DNA of 64,000 nt. It comes from Amycolatopsis pretoriensis. GTDB lineage: Bacteria > Actinomycetota > Actinomycetes > Mycobacteriales > Pseudonocardiaceae. Made by a program: the position numbers and the translations under genes. Positions within the stretch are counted from its first letter, which is position 1. Each line of letters opens with the position of its first letter. The DNA is taken from positions 62,001 through 126,000 of the forward strand of contig NZ_FNUJ01000008.1 in assembly GCF_900107925.1 (NCBI RefSeq). The letters are read 5' to 3'. The notes beneath the pieces are model-generated. The model ran no database searches and was not told the origin of the DNA. It worked only from the letters and a program-made list of their open reading frames with translations. Below, one piece after another: positions 46,339 through 55,243 of the stretch.

Positions 46339-47784
46339 TCACCGCACCAGCCGTCCCAGCACCGCGACCCCCTCGGCGATCTCCGTCCCCGTCCGCGCCG
46401 CGTACCCCAGCACCAGCCCCGGCGGCCCCGGGACCTGGCGGTGCCACGACAACGGCTGGACCTTCACCCCCTCCGCCAGCGCCGCGGCCGCCAAAGCGAT
46501 GTCGTCGACGTCGGAGGAGAACGTGATCGTCAGGTGGAGTCCCGCCGCCGCGCCGTGGACGACCGCTGAGGGCAACGACGAAGAAACCGCGCGGATCATC
46601 GCGTCCCGGCGACGGCGGTGCCGGCCGCGGACCACCCGCAGCTGCCGCTCCAGCTCGCCCGTCTCCATCAACCGCGCCAGCACCAGCTGGGCCAGCACCG
46701 GGTTGCCCAGGTCCGCGAACCGCTTCGCCGCGACCAAGTCGTCGAAAAACCGAGGCGGCGCCAGCAGCCATCCCACCCGCAACGCCGGCGCCAGCAGCTT
46801 CGACACGCTGCCCGTGTACAACACCTCCGGGACCATCGACCGGACCGCGGGCACCGGCGCGCGGTCGTAGCGGTGCTCGGCGTCGTAGTCGTCCTCCACG
46901 ACGATGCCGCCCTCGGCCACCCAGCGCATCAGCTCGCGACGGCGCTCGCCGCCCAGGACCACGCCCATCGGGAACTGGTGCGCCGGCGTCAGCAGCACGG
47001 CCGGAGCCCTCAACTCGGAAACGCGCAGGCCGTCCTCGTCCACCGGGACCGGCGGGGTCGCCAGGTCGCAGTGGTGCAGGTGCTGCCGCGCGCCCAGGGA
47101 GCTCGGGTCCTCCACCGCGATCTCGGTGAGGCCGTGCTGCCGCAGCACCTCCCCCACCAGCGTCAACGCCTGCGCGACCCCGGCCACCACGATGATCTCG
47201 CCGGGGTCGACGCGGATGCCGCGGCTGCGCGCCAGCCAGTGCGACACCGCCAGCCGCATCGCCGGCGCGCCGCGCGGGTCGCCGTAGCCGAAGTGGGCCG
47301 GCTCCAGCTCGTCGAGGACCGCGCGCTCGGCCCGCAGCCACGCCGCGCGCGGGAACGCCGTCAGGTCCGGCACGCCCGGCGTGAGGTCGATCCGGGCCGG
47401 CGTCGCGCGGACCGCGTCGAAGACCTCGACCCCCGGCAGCGGCGTGATCACCTCGGACGGCGGCGTGACCCGCACGGGGTCGGGGGCCACCACCGGCGCG
47501 GCCACCACCACCGTGCCCGCCCGGCCGCGGCCCGCGGCGTGCCCGTCGTCGATCAGCCGCTGGTAGGCCTCGGTGACCACGCCCCGCGACACGCGCAGCT
47601 CGGCCGCCAGCACCCGCGACGCGGGCAGCCGGCCGCCGACCGGGAGCCGGCCGTCCGCGACGGCGGCGCGCAGCTGCCCGGCGAGCCAGTCCGCGAGGCC
47701 GCCCGGCGGCGCCTCACGGACGTCGAGCTGGAGGAAGTCCGACCCTATGGACCCCTCCGGACGCGGGGTTTTGGCTCTGCCCAT
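46339..47784 (-). CDS. MocR/PdxR-type regulator (GntR HTH fused to aminotransferase-fold domain)
   Basis: This 481-residue protein has an N-terminal GntR winged HTH (about 20-90: GLADWLAGQLRAAVADGRLPVGGRLPASRVLAAELRVSRGVVTEAYQRL). A fold-type I aminotransferase domain follows, with FGYGDPRGAPAMRLAVSHWLARSRG, EDDYDAEHRYDR and the PLP Lys in YTGSVSKLLAPALRVG. MocR proteins regulate PLP, GABA or taurine metabolism; the target is not visible. It starts at ATG 47784, divergent from a methyltransferase with 28 bases between, a likely regulated promoter. It ends upstream of the stem-loop repeats. Confidence 0.93.
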   Translation of the reverse strand: MGRAKTPRPEGSIGSDFLQLDVREAPPGGLADWLAGQLRAAVADGRLPVGGRLPASRVLAAELRVSRGVVTEAYQRLIDDGHAAGRGRAGTVVVAAPVVAPDPVRVTPPSEVITPLPGVEVFDAVRATPARIDLTPGVPDLTAFPRAAWLRAERAVLDELEPAHFGYGDPRGAPAMRLAVSHWLARSRGIRVDPGEIIVVAGVAQALTLVGEVLRQHGLTEIAVEDPSSLGARQHLHHCDLATPPVPVDEDGLRVSELRAPAVLLTPAHQFPMGVVLGGERRRELMRWVAEGGIVVEDDYDAEHRYDRAPVPAVRSMVPEVLYTGSVSKLLAPALRVGWLLAPPRFFDDLVAAKRFADLGNPVLAQLVLARLMETGELERQLRVVRGRHRRRRDAMIRAVSSSLPSAVVHGAAAGLHLTITFSSDVDDIALAAAALAEGVKVQPLSWHRQVPGPPGLVLGYAARTGTEIAEGVAVLGRLVR

Positions 47785-47812
47785 CGAGCCATTGTCGCAG
47801 CACGCTGGACGC

Positions 47813-48610
47813 ATGGACACCAAATACGTGCACGGGTACGCCGCCCCCGAGGCCCGCCGCCTCGGCGACCAGGCCGACACCCTCGCCGAGCTGCTGCACG
47901 CCGGGACGGCCTACCCCGCCGGGAGCCGCGTGCTGGAAGTCGGCTGCGGCGTCGGCGCCCAGACCGTCCACCTCGTGGCCCACAGCCCGGACGCGCACCT
48001 GACCGCCGTCGACGTCTCCGAGGAGTCCCTTGATCAAGCGAGACAACGAATACCGGGCGTCGACTTCCGGCGAGCCGACCTCTTCGACCTCGACGGCGAG
48101 TGGGACCACCTGTTCGTCTGCTTCGTGCTGGAACACCTCCCGGATCCCGGGAAAGCGTTGGCGCACCTGAAAACCCTGCTGCGACCGGGCGGCACGATCA
48201 CCGTCGTCGAGGGCGACCACGGCTCGGCTTTCTTCCACCCGCGCAGCGAACACGCGCAGGCCGCGATCGACTGCCTCGTGCGCCTGCAGGCCGACGCGGG
48301 TGGCGACGGGCTCATCGGGCGGCGGCTGTACCCCCTCCTCGCCGAAGCCGGTTTCGCCGGAACGGAAGTCGAGCCGAGAACCGTCTACGCGGACGCGTCG
48401 AAGCCCGGTCTCGTCACCGGTTTCACCCGCGACACCTTCACCGCGATGGTCGAAGGCGTCGGCGAAACCGCCGTCGCGAAGGGGCTCATCGACGACGCCG
48501 GCTGGGCACGCGGGATCCGCGACCTTTACCGCACCACCAGGGAATACGGGACCTTCCATTACACGTTCTTCAAAGCAACAGCACATCGCACTCCGGGAGG
48601 AGCGTCATGA
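47813..48610 (+). CDS. class I SAM-dependent methyltransferase (UbiE/ArsM-like)
   Basis: This 265-residue protein begins MDTKYVHGYAAPEARRLGDQADTLAELLH. Motif I is RVLEVGCGVGAQTVHLV, post-I TAVDVS, and motif II/III DHLFVCFVLEHLPDPGKALAHLKTLLRPGGTITVVEGDHGS. The YVHGY start and HPRSEHAQAAIDCL block define a group of small-molecule methyltransferases in actinomycetes. Divergent from the MocR gene, which may control it. The stop overlaps the next small membrane protein gene as ATGA. Confidence 0.92.
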   Translation: MDTKYVHGYAAPEARRLGDQADTLAELLHAGTAYPAGSRVLEVGCGVGAQTVHLVAHSPDAHLTAVDVSEESLDQARQRIPGVDFRRADLFDLDGEWDHLFVCFVLEHLPDPGKALAHLKTLLRPGGTITVVEGDHGSAFFHPRSEHAQAAIDCLVRLQADAGGDGLIGRRLYPLLAEAGFAGTEVEPRTVYADASKPGLVTGFTRDTFTAMVEGVGETAVAKGLIDDAGWARGIRDLYRTTREYGTFHYTFFKATAHRTPGGAS

Positions 48611-48831
48611 TCATCGCCGTTCTCGCCGCCGTTGTCCTGCTCGCCTGGGCGCTCGACCACGCGTACCGCCGCCGTCCGTACCCGCGCAACCGGCTGGCCG
48701 GCAGCACCGACGTCTTCGACCGCGACGTCCAGCGCCTCGAAGGCGACCTCGTCGCCGACGAGCGCCACTACTCCGGTTCCGCCAGCCGGTCCCGGGCCCG
48801 TTTCGCGCCGGGCACGCACTCCCCGGCGTAA
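48607..48831 (+). CDS. small single-TM protein
   Basis: This 74-residue protein has one N-terminal TM helix (residues 1-17, MIIAVLAAVVLLAWALD) and a basic, hydrophilic tail (HAYRRRPYPRNRL ... RFAPGTHSPA). The ATG overlaps the methyltransferase stop by four bases and follows GGGAGGAGCGTC, a good coupled start. Codon bias supports coding for the first 60 residues. The last 64 bases overlap the convergent SARP gene, so the true end may matter. Function unknown. Confidence 0.7.
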   Translation: MIIAVLAAVVLLAWALDHAYRRRPYPRNRLAGSTDVFDRDVQRLEGDLVADERHYSGSASRSRARFAPGTHSPA

Positions 48832-51800
48832 CAAGCGAGGGCGCGTTCCCAGTGTTCGCGCGCCGCTTTCGGGTCTCCGAGTCCACTGTGGACGTCACCG
48901 AGCCCGCAGTGGGCCCGCCCCTGTTCGGGACGGCAGCCCGTTTCCTTCGCCACGGCAAGGGCTTCGCGGTGGTACCCAAGCGCATCCGTAGTCGCGCCCC
49001 GCGCCGAAGCCAGCGCGCCGAGACTGTTGAGCACCCGGGACTCCACGCCCCGGTCGCCGCATTCGCGGGCCAGGCCCAGTGCCTCTTCGAGGTGCTGGGC
49101 CGCTTCGTCGTGCCGCCCCTGGGCCAGCCGCACGTCGCCGAGGTGCTTCAGCGCGACGCTGCGGTTGGTCGGGCTGCCGGTCTCCTGCGCGATCTCCAGC
49201 GCGCGTTCGAGGTGCGCCGCGGCTTCGGGGTACCGGCCGCGGGCGTGCTCGACGTCGCCGAGGATGCCGAGCGCGTAGCCCTCGCTGACCCACACGCCCA
49301 TGGCGCGGAAGTGCTCCAGCCCCTCCTCCAGCGCCCGCGCGGCTTCGTCGTACCGGCCCAGCGCCGACAGCGCGTCGCCCGTGTTGACCAGCGCGTAGCC
49401 CTCGCTGGTGCGGTCGGCGGTGTCGCGGGCGAGCGACCGCGCTTCTTCGAGGTAGCCGATCGCCTCGCCGTACCGGCCGATGCCGCGGCACGAGCAGCCG
49501 AGCACGACCAGCACCAGGCCTTCGCTCGTGCGGTCGCCGTTCTTGCGGGCCAGTGACAGCGCTTCGGTCGAGTACGTGATCGCCTCGGTGAACCGGCCGA
49601 GCGCGCGGCAGACCAGGCCGAGCGTGTTGAGGACGTGGATTTCGGTGCGCCGGTCGCCGGTTTCGCGGACCAGGGCGAGCGCCTCTTCGAGGTACCGCCG
49701 GGCTTCCCGGGACCGGCCGACGCGCCAGTGACCCAGCCCGATCAACGTCAGTGGCTCGGCTTCGGCCACCGGGTCGCCGGCGTCGTGGGCCAGCGCCGAC
49801 GCGTGCGTGTGCAGCACCAGCGATTCCTCGTGGTAGCCGCCGACGTCCAGGTAGTGCCAGAGGATCCCGGACAGCAGCCGCAGGTGGTCGGCCCAGCCGT
49901 GCCGCGTCGCGTGGGCGGCGACGGCCAGCAGGTTGCGGCGCTCGGCCTCCAGCCACGCGGGCGCGTCGAGCACCTTGACGTCGGGGTCGGGCACGTGCGG
50001 ACGCAGGTGCCGTTCCTGCGGGAGGACGGCGTCCATGGCCTGCGCGGACGACCGGACGTAGAAGTCGAACAGCCGCTCCTGCGCGTCGTGGCTTTCGGCT
50101 TGGTCCTCTTCGGCGAGCTCGGCGGCGTAGACGCGCAGCAGGTCGTGCAGCTGGACGCGGTCGTCGCCGGTCTCCTGCGCGAGGTGCGCGCGGACCAGCA
50201 CGGCGATCAGGCGCTCGGCCTCCGGCAGGGGGACGCCGGCGAGCGCGGCGATCGCGGCCGGCGTCAGGTCTCGGCCCGGGTGCAGGCCGCAGAGCCGGAA
50301 CACGCGCGCCGCGTCGGGCGCCAGGTGCCGGTAGGACCACGAGAAGACGGCCCGGACCGCGGTCAGCGGATCGCCACCGCCGTCCAGGAGGTCGAGCCGG
50401 CGGCGTTCGTCGGCCAGCTCGCCGGTGAGGGCGGCGAGCCGCTCCCCCGGCCGGCTCAGCGCCAGTTCCGCCACCAGCCGCAGGGCCAGCGGCAGCCGGG
50501 CCGAGTACCCGATCAGGGCCTCGGCCGCGTCCGGCTCGGCGTCGACGCGCGCGCCGAGGAGCGTCCGCAGCAGGTCGAGGGCTTCGGCGTCGGTCAGCAG
50601 GTCGACGAGGACGCGGCGGGCGCCGTGCCGCGCGACCAGCCCGGGCAGCGCGTCGCGGCTGGTCACCAGCACCAGGCACGACGGCGAGCCGGGCAGCAGC
50701 GGGCGGACCTGCCCGACCGAGCCGGCGTTGTCCAGCAGCACCAGCATCCGGCGGCCGGTGAGCGCGGTGCGGAACTTGGCCGCGCGCTCCTGGAGTTCGG
50801 CGGGGATGTCCGCGCCGTCGACGCCGAGGGCGCGCAGGAAGCCCGACAGCGCGTCGCCCGGCTCGACCGGCCGGACCGTGCCGTAGCCGTGCAGGTCGAG
50901 GTAGAGCTGGCCGTCCGGGAACTCTTCCCGTGACCGCTGGGCCCAGTGCACGGCGAGGGCGGTCTTGCCGACCCCGCCGGTGCCCGACAGGACGGCGATG
51001 CGCGCGCCCGTACCGTCACCGGCCGCGAGGGCGTCCAGCTCGGCCAGCTGCTCGGTCCGGCCGCGGAAGCCGGCGACGTCGGCAGGCAGCTGGGCGGGCA
51101 CGCGGGAGGGCGGGAGCGGGAAGTCCTGCCGCAGTACTTGGCGTTGGGCCGCGCGCAGCTCGGGGCCGGGTTCGATGCCCAGCTCCGCGTCCAGGCGCCG
51201 CCGGACCTCCGCGAACACCGAGAGCGCGGCCGCCTGCCGGCCGGACGCGGCCAGCGCCAGCATCAGCCGGGCGTGCGCGGACTCGTTGAGCGGTTCCTCG
51301 GCGGTCAGCGCGCGCAGCTGCACCGCCGCGTCCTCGGGGTCGGCGGCCTCGGCGTACGCCATGACCGCCTTCGCGCGCTTCATCGCCAACGCGAGGCGGA
51401 GGGGGTGCTGCCGGAGGCGGCCGACGTCGGCGAGCGCGGGGCCGCGCCAGAGTTCGAGGGCTTCGCGGTGGGCGCCGGCTTTCAGGAGCGCTTCGAAGCG
51501 CAGGAGGTCGAGGTCGTCCTCACCGGCGGTCAGCCGGTAGCCGCCCTTGTCCGTGGCGATCGGGTCGGCGGGCCGCAGCGCCCGCCGCAGCCGCGCCACG
51601 TAGGTGTGGAGCAGGTCCAGGCAGGACGGCGGCGGCTCGTCCCAGATGACGTCGACGAGGTCCTCGCGCCGGACCGTCCGGTTCGGCTGCAGGGCCAGCA
51701 TCGCGAGCAGCAGGCGCTGCTTCTCGGCGCCGATCTCGACCTCGGAGTTCCCGCGCCGCACGGTGAGCGGGCCCAGGACGCCGATCTCGACGGGCTCCGG

Positions 51801-51989
51801 CGGTGCTTCCGCAAGCGCTTCCCGCAGCCGGCGTTCGGTCTCCGGGCGGGGCCGCCGGACGCTGCCGAGCTCGGCGTTGCGCACCGCGCGCTGGCTCAGT
51901 CCGGCGCGTTCGGCCAGCTGGGCCTGGGTGAGGCCGGCGAGCACGCGCCGTCCCCGCAGCCACCCGGCGAACGGCAGGGCTTCGTCCAC
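48768..51989 (-). CDS. XRE-SARP-NB-ARC-TPR transcriptional regulator (AfsR-like with extra HTH)
   Basis: This 1,073-residue multidomain regulator has, in order: an XRE-type HTH (about 7-60, LRGRRVLAGLTQAQLAERAGLSQRAVRNAELG), an OmpR-like winged HTH (about 67-155, VEIGVLGPLTVRRG ... SCLDLLHTYVARLRRAL), a bacterial transcriptional activator domain (BTAD, about 158-290), an NB-ARC ATPase with Walker A GTGGVGKT (336-343) and Walker B MLVLLDNAG, then about nine TPR units (about 690-1070, repeated LGRYDEAARALEEGLEHF-type helices). Streptomyces AfsR has the same plan without the N-terminal HTH. GTG 51989 follows GGAGAGGA; GTG 52067 is an alternative giving 1,099 residues. It probably activates a secondary-metabolite pathway, but no biosynthetic cluster is visible in this window. 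Confidence 0.94.
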   Translation of the reverse strand: MDEALPFAGWLRGRRVLAGLTQAQLAERAGLSQRAVRNAELGSVRRPRPETERRLREALAEAPPEPVEIGVLGPLTVRRGNSEVEIGAEKQRLLLAMLALQPNRTVRREDLVDVIWDEPPPSCLDLLHTYVARLRRALRPADPIATDKGGYRLTAGEDDLDLLRFEALLKAGAHREALELWRGPALADVGRLRQHPLRLALAMKRAKAVMAYAEAADPEDAAVQLRALTAEEPLNESAHARLMLALAASGRQAAALSVFAEVRRRLDAELGIEPGPELRAAQRQVLRQDFPLPPSRVPAQLPADVAGFRGRTEQLAELDALAAGDGTGARIAVLSGTGGVGKTALAVHWAQRSREEFPDGQLYLDLHGYGTVRPVEPGDALSGFLRALGVDGADIPAELQERAAKFRTALTGRRMLVLLDNAGSVGQVRPLLPGSPSCLVLVTSRDALPGLVARHGARRVLVDLLTDAEALDLLRTLLGARVDAEPDAAEALIGYSARLPLALRLVAELALSRPGERLAALTGELADERRRLDLLDGGGDPLTAVRAVFSWSYRHLAPDAARVFRLCGLHPGRDLTPAAIAALAGVPLPEAERLIAVLVRAHLAQETGDDRVQLHDLLRVYAAELAEEDQAESHDAQERLFDFYVRSSAQAMDAVLPQERHLRPHVPDPDVKVLDAPAWLEAERRNLLAVAAHATRHGWADHLRLLSGILWHYLDVGGYHEESLVLHTHASALAHDAGDPVAEAEPLTLIGLGHWRVGRSREARRYLEEALALVRETGDRRTEIHVLNTLGLVCRALGRFTEAITYSTEALSLARKNGDRTSEGLVLVVLGCSCRGIGRYGEAIGYLEEARSLARDTADRTSEGYALVNTGDALSALGRYDEAARALEEGLEHFRAMGVWVSEGYALGILGDVEHARGRYPEAAAHLERALEIAQETGSPTNRSVALKHLGDVRLAQGRHDEAAQHLEEALGLARECGDRGVESRVLNSLGALASARGATTDALGYHREALAVAKETGCRPEQGRAHCGLGDVHSGLGDPKAAREHWERALACYAGECVPGAKRARDRLAEPE

Positions 51990-52230
51990 AGGCGTCCTCT
52001 CCCCGCGTGCCCCCGCAGCGGAACGTACCTCTCCAGCATTCCGATCGTGCCCCTCCGGATGTACCACCGAACGGCGAAGATAACCGTTTTCGCAGGTACC
52101 GAGGGTGACGACGGGCGGGCAGGCCGGTACAGCCGTTCGTCCACCACGGTTTCCTAGGCTTTGCGGGTCCGGTGGTGGCGAGGGGTTCGGAGCAGCCGTC
52201 GCGTGGGGTACGACGGCTGCACCCGAGCCT

Positions 52231-52959
52231 TCAGACGTCGAAGCGCTCGAGGAGGGCGCGCACAGCGGCTGGGTCCTCGACGTGGGCGTTGTGCCCGAGG
52301 CCGGCGAGCGTGACCGCGTCCGGGTCCAGCGCGCGCAGCTGGTCGGGACGGCTCATCGGGTCGTTCTCGCCCGCGGCCAGCACGACCGGGCACCGCGCCG
52401 CGGCGAGCAGCGCCGGCATGTCCGGCGCGCCGACGCCGAACGCGGCCGGGTCCATCGCGAGGCGCCAACCTCCCTCGGTCTCGCGAAGCCCGGCCGGGTC
52501 CGCGGGCGCGATGCCGAGCAGCCCGGACACCTTCAGGTAGGCCTGGTCGGCCTCGGGCTGCGTCTCGAACACCCGGGGCGGGCGCGCCGCGAAGGTCGCC
52601 GCGCGGCCCAGGTCGTCCTGCGTCCACTCGACCTTCACCCCGAGCGCGAGCACGCCCGCGACCTCGACGTCGTACTTCCCGGAGGCCAGCTCCAAGGCCA
52701 GCACCCCGCCGAGGGAATGGCCGGCGACGACGTAGGGGCCCTTGCCCGGCAGCGCCCGCGCGACGGCCGCGGTGAACGTCTCGAAGCTGTAGTGCGGCAG
52801 CGGGGCGGACAGGCCGTGGCCGGGCAGGTCCGGCACCAGCACGCGCCGGGCGAGCGGCGGGGCGAAGTGGTTCCACACGGCGCCGGTCGCGCCCAGGCCG
52901 TGCAGGAGGAGGACGGCGGGTTCGCCCTCGCCGCCGGTGCGCATGTTGAGCGTGTCCAT
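52231..52959 (-). CDS. alpha/beta-fold hydrolase
   Basis: This 242-residue hydrolase has the oxyanion region LLLHGLGATGAVWNHF, the nucleophile elbow GHSLGG (Ser82), an acid in the LAAGENDPMSRPDQL region and the catalytic His in GLGHNAHVEDP. There is no signal, so it is cytoplasmic. Family members hydrolyse esters, lactones or C-C bonds. It is divergent from the P450 gene with 47 bases between starts, and that gap holds the PafBC-type promoter facing the P450. Substrate unknown. Confidence 0.92.
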   Translation of the reverse strand: MDTLNMRTGGEGEPAVLLLHGLGATGAVWNHFAPPLARRVLVPDLPGHGLSAPLPHYSFETFTAAVARALPGKGPYVVAGHSLGGVLALELASGKYDVEVAGVLALGVKVEWTQDDLGRAATFAARPPRVFETQPEADQAYLKVSGLLGIAPADPAGLRETEGGWRLAMDPAAFGVGAPDMPALLAAARCPVVLAAGENDPMSRPDQLRALDPDAVTLAGLGHNAHVEDPAAVRALLERFDV

Positions 52960-52976
52960 CCGCGCAGCCTCCCAAA

Positions 52977-52999
52977 TTGTCGGTGGGCGCGGCTAGGGT
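52977..52999 (+). promoter_or_regulatory. PafBC-type (DNA-damage) promoter of the P450 gene
   Basis: TTGTCGGTG (52977-52985), eight bases, TAGGGT (52994-52999) is an exact match to TTGTCRGTG-N8-TAnnnT. The P450 GTG at 53007 follows the -10 by seven bases. Confidence 0.7.
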
Positions 53000-53006
53000 C
53001 GGGCGC

Positions 53007-54260
53007 GTGGCGATCACCGATCCGGACACCTACGTGCGGGGTGTCCCGTACGACGAGCTGGCGCGGCTGCGGCGCGCCGGCCCGGTGGTGCGCGTCGACG
53101 ACTTCTGGGCCGTGCTCGGCCACGCGGAAGTGCGGCGCGTCCTGCGCGACCCCGGGGTGTTCTCGTCGCAGCTGGGCGGGACGCAGATCCGCGACGCCGC
53201 CGATCTCGCCTACGTGCGCCGGATGATGCTCAACATGGACCCGCCGGAGCACGGCCGGCTGCGCGGGCTGCTCACGAAGGCGTTCACCCCGCGCGCCATC
53301 GCGAAGCTGACTTCGCAGATCGAGAGCCGGGCGCGGGACCTCGTCGCGAGTGTCGCTTCGCAGGGCTCGTGCGACTTCGCCGTCCTGGCGGCCGATCTGC
53401 CGCTGCAGACGCTGGCCGCGGTGTTCGGCGTGCCGGAACAGGACCGGCGGCTGATGTACGACTGGAGCAACCGCGTCATCGGCTACCAGGACGCCGAGTA
53501 CGCGATCAGCTCCACGGTTTCCTTGTCCGAGGTGAGCGAGCTGGCGCGGGCCGCGCTGGCGGTGCGTCCGTCGCCGGGGCCGGACGGGTCGATGCCGGAC
53601 CCGCGGACGCGCGCGGGCATGCCGGATCTCTACGCGTACGCGAACGCCCTCGGCGAGTACAAGCGCTCGCACCCGGGCGACGACGTCATGAGCAACCTGA
53701 TGCGGCACGTCGGCGACGACGGCGGCCGCGTCTCGCTCGCCGAGTTCGAGAACCTCTTCTGGCTGTTTTCCGTGGCGGGCAACGAAACCCTGCGCAACGG
53801 GCTGCCCGGCGGGATGCTGGCGCTGCTCTCGCACCCCGCGGAGTACCGGCGGCTGCTGGCCGACCGGTCACTGCTGCCGTCGGCGGTCGAGGAGATGCTC
53901 CGGTGGTGGACGCCGGTCATGCACTTCCGGCGTACCGCGGTTTCGAACGTCCGAATGTCCGATGTGGACATTCGCGCCGGGGACAAGGTCGTGGTGTGGT
54001 TCTCTTCGGCCAACCGGGACCCCGCGGTGTTCGACGACCCGGACACCTTCGACGTCGGCCGGACGCCGAACGACCACCTGACCTTCGGCCACGGACCGCA
54101 TTTCTGCCTCGGCGCCCACCTGGCGCGGGTGCAGCTGCGGGCGATGTTCGACGCGGTGCTCGACCTGCTCGGGCCCGTCTCCCTGGCGGGCGAGCCGGTC
54201 CGGCTGCGGTCGAACTTCCAGAACGGCCTGAAGTCGCTGCCGATCCGGTGGGGCCGCTGA
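53007..54260 (+). CDS. cytochrome P450 (CYP125/CYP142-like by motif)
   Basis: This 417-residue heme monooxygenase has its I-helix motif as AGNETLRNG, like the AGNETTRN of steroid-oxidising CYP125/CYP142 enzymes. The K-helix ExxR is EEMLR, and the heme loop is FGHGPHFCLGAHLAR with the axial Cys at about 362. NMDPPEHGRLRGLLTKAFTPRAI is the typical C-helix block. It needs ferredoxin and reductase partners, which are not adjacent. GTG 53007 is fixed by the promoter spacing. The stop overlaps the LysR start by one base (TGATG). Substrate unknown, and steroid specificity is only suggested by the I-helix. Confidence 0.94.
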   Translation: MAITDPDTYVRGVPYDELARLRRAGPVVRVDDFWAVLGHAEVRRVLRDPGVFSSQLGGTQIRDAADLAYVRRMMLNMDPPEHGRLRGLLTKAFTPRAIAKLTSQIESRARDLVASVASQGSCDFAVLAADLPLQTLAAVFGVPEQDRRLMYDWSNRVIGYQDAEYAISSTVSLSEVSELARAALAVRPSPGPDGSMPDPRTRAGMPDLYAYANALGEYKRSHPGDDVMSNLMRHVGDDGGRVSLAEFENLFWLFSVAGNETLRNGLPGGMLALLSHPAEYRRLLADRSLLPSAVEEMLRWWTPVMHFRRTAVSNVRMSDVDIRAGDKVVVWFSSANRDPAVFDDPDTFDVGRTPNDHLTFGHGPHFCLGAHLARVQLRAMFDAVLDLLGPVSLAGEPVRLRSNFQNGLKSLPIRWGR

Positions 54261-55147
54261 TGGAGATCCGCGAGATGCGCGCGTTCGTGGCGGTCGTCGA
54301 GGCGGGCGCGCTGTCGAAGGCGGCGCGGCAGCTGCACGTGAGCCAGCCGGCGCTGTCGCAGACGATCACCGCGCTCGAACGCCGGCTCGGCGTCCAGCTG
54401 CTGGTCCGCACCAGCACCGGCGTCCGGGCGACCGACGCCGGGACGACGTTGCTCGGCGAAGCGCGCGCGGTCCTGGCCCGCCACGAGCAGGCGCTGGCCG
54501 CGCTGGCCCGGCACACGACGACCGGCGTGCTGCGCGTCGGGATCCCCCTGGAACTGCCGCCGGAGCTGCTGCCGTCGGCGCTCGCACGGCTGGCCGAGGC
54601 GTACCCGGAAACGCGGGTGCAGGCCCGGCACCTGTCGTCGGTGGCGCAGGTGGCCGCGCTGCGGGCGGGCGAACTGGACGTCGGGCTGGTGCGCGAGCGC
54701 CCGCCCGGGCCCGACCTGGACGCGGTGCTGGTGGTGGCCGAGGACGTCGGCGTGCTGCTCGCCGCGGAGCTCGCGGAGAAGCTGGGTTCGCCGGTCCGGC
54801 TGGAGGACCTGGCCGGGCTGGAGTGGTTCGCGTTCGCCCGCGCGGGCAGCCCGGCGTGGTACGACGAGCTGGCGGCGATCCTGCGCAGCCACGGCCTCGA
54901 CGTCGGGCCGGAGGTGCCCGAGGAGCAGCGGCTGATCGTCGAGCTGAAGATCCCGGCGGTCAGTTCGGGCGGGGCCTACGCCTTCGCGCCGCCGGAGTGG
55001 CCGTACCCGATGCCGGACACCGTGCGCTGGGTGCCACTGGCCGGCCGCCCGATCGTGCGGCGGACGTGGGCGGTGTGGCCGGCGGCGTCGCACCGGCGTG
55101 ACCTGGCTTCGTTCGTCGCCGCCTTGGAGGCCCATCGGCAGGACTGA
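54260..55147 (+). CDS. LysR-family transcriptional regulator
   Basis: This 295-residue protein has the N-terminal winged HTH EIREMRAFVAVVEAGALSKAARQLHVSQPALSQTITALERRLG and a C-terminal inducer-binding domain (about 90-290). The ATG overlaps the P450 stop (TGATG), so it is co-transcribed with the P450, unusual for LysR regulators, which are normally divergent from their targets. The dyad GTATCCG-N11-CGGATAC just before the SDR gene downstream is a candidate binding site. Confidence 0.93.
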   Translation: MEIREMRAFVAVVEAGALSKAARQLHVSQPALSQTITALERRLGVQLLVRTSTGVRATDAGTTLLGEARAVLARHEQALAALARHTTTGVLRVGIPLELPPELLPSALARLAEAYPETRVQARHLSSVAQVAALRAGELDVGLVRERPPGPDLDAVLVVAEDVGVLLAAELAEKLGSPVRLEDLAGLEWFAFARAGSPAWYDELAAILRSHGLDVGPEVPEEQRLIVELKIPAVSSGGAYAFAPPEWPYPMPDTVRWVPLAGRPIVRRTWAVWPAASHRRDLASFVAALEAHRQD

Positions 55148-55205
55148 TCGCGGGCATAAGGAGCGCCGAAGGCCTTTGCGGAAGCCGTTTCCGGTCGTCG
55201 CGCTT

Positions 55206-55230
55206 GTATCCGGGGAAGAGCATCGGATAC
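55206..55230 (+). promoter_or_regulatory. GTATCCG-N11-CGGATAC dyad before the SDR gene
   Basis: A perfect 7-base inverted repeat with an 11-base spacer, in the style of LysR boxes, ends 13 bases before the SDR ATG and abuts its ribosome site GAGGAG (55231-55236). It could be a LysR operator or an RNA hairpin controlling translation. Confidence 0.5.
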
Positions 55231-55243
55231 GAGGAGTCGAGTG

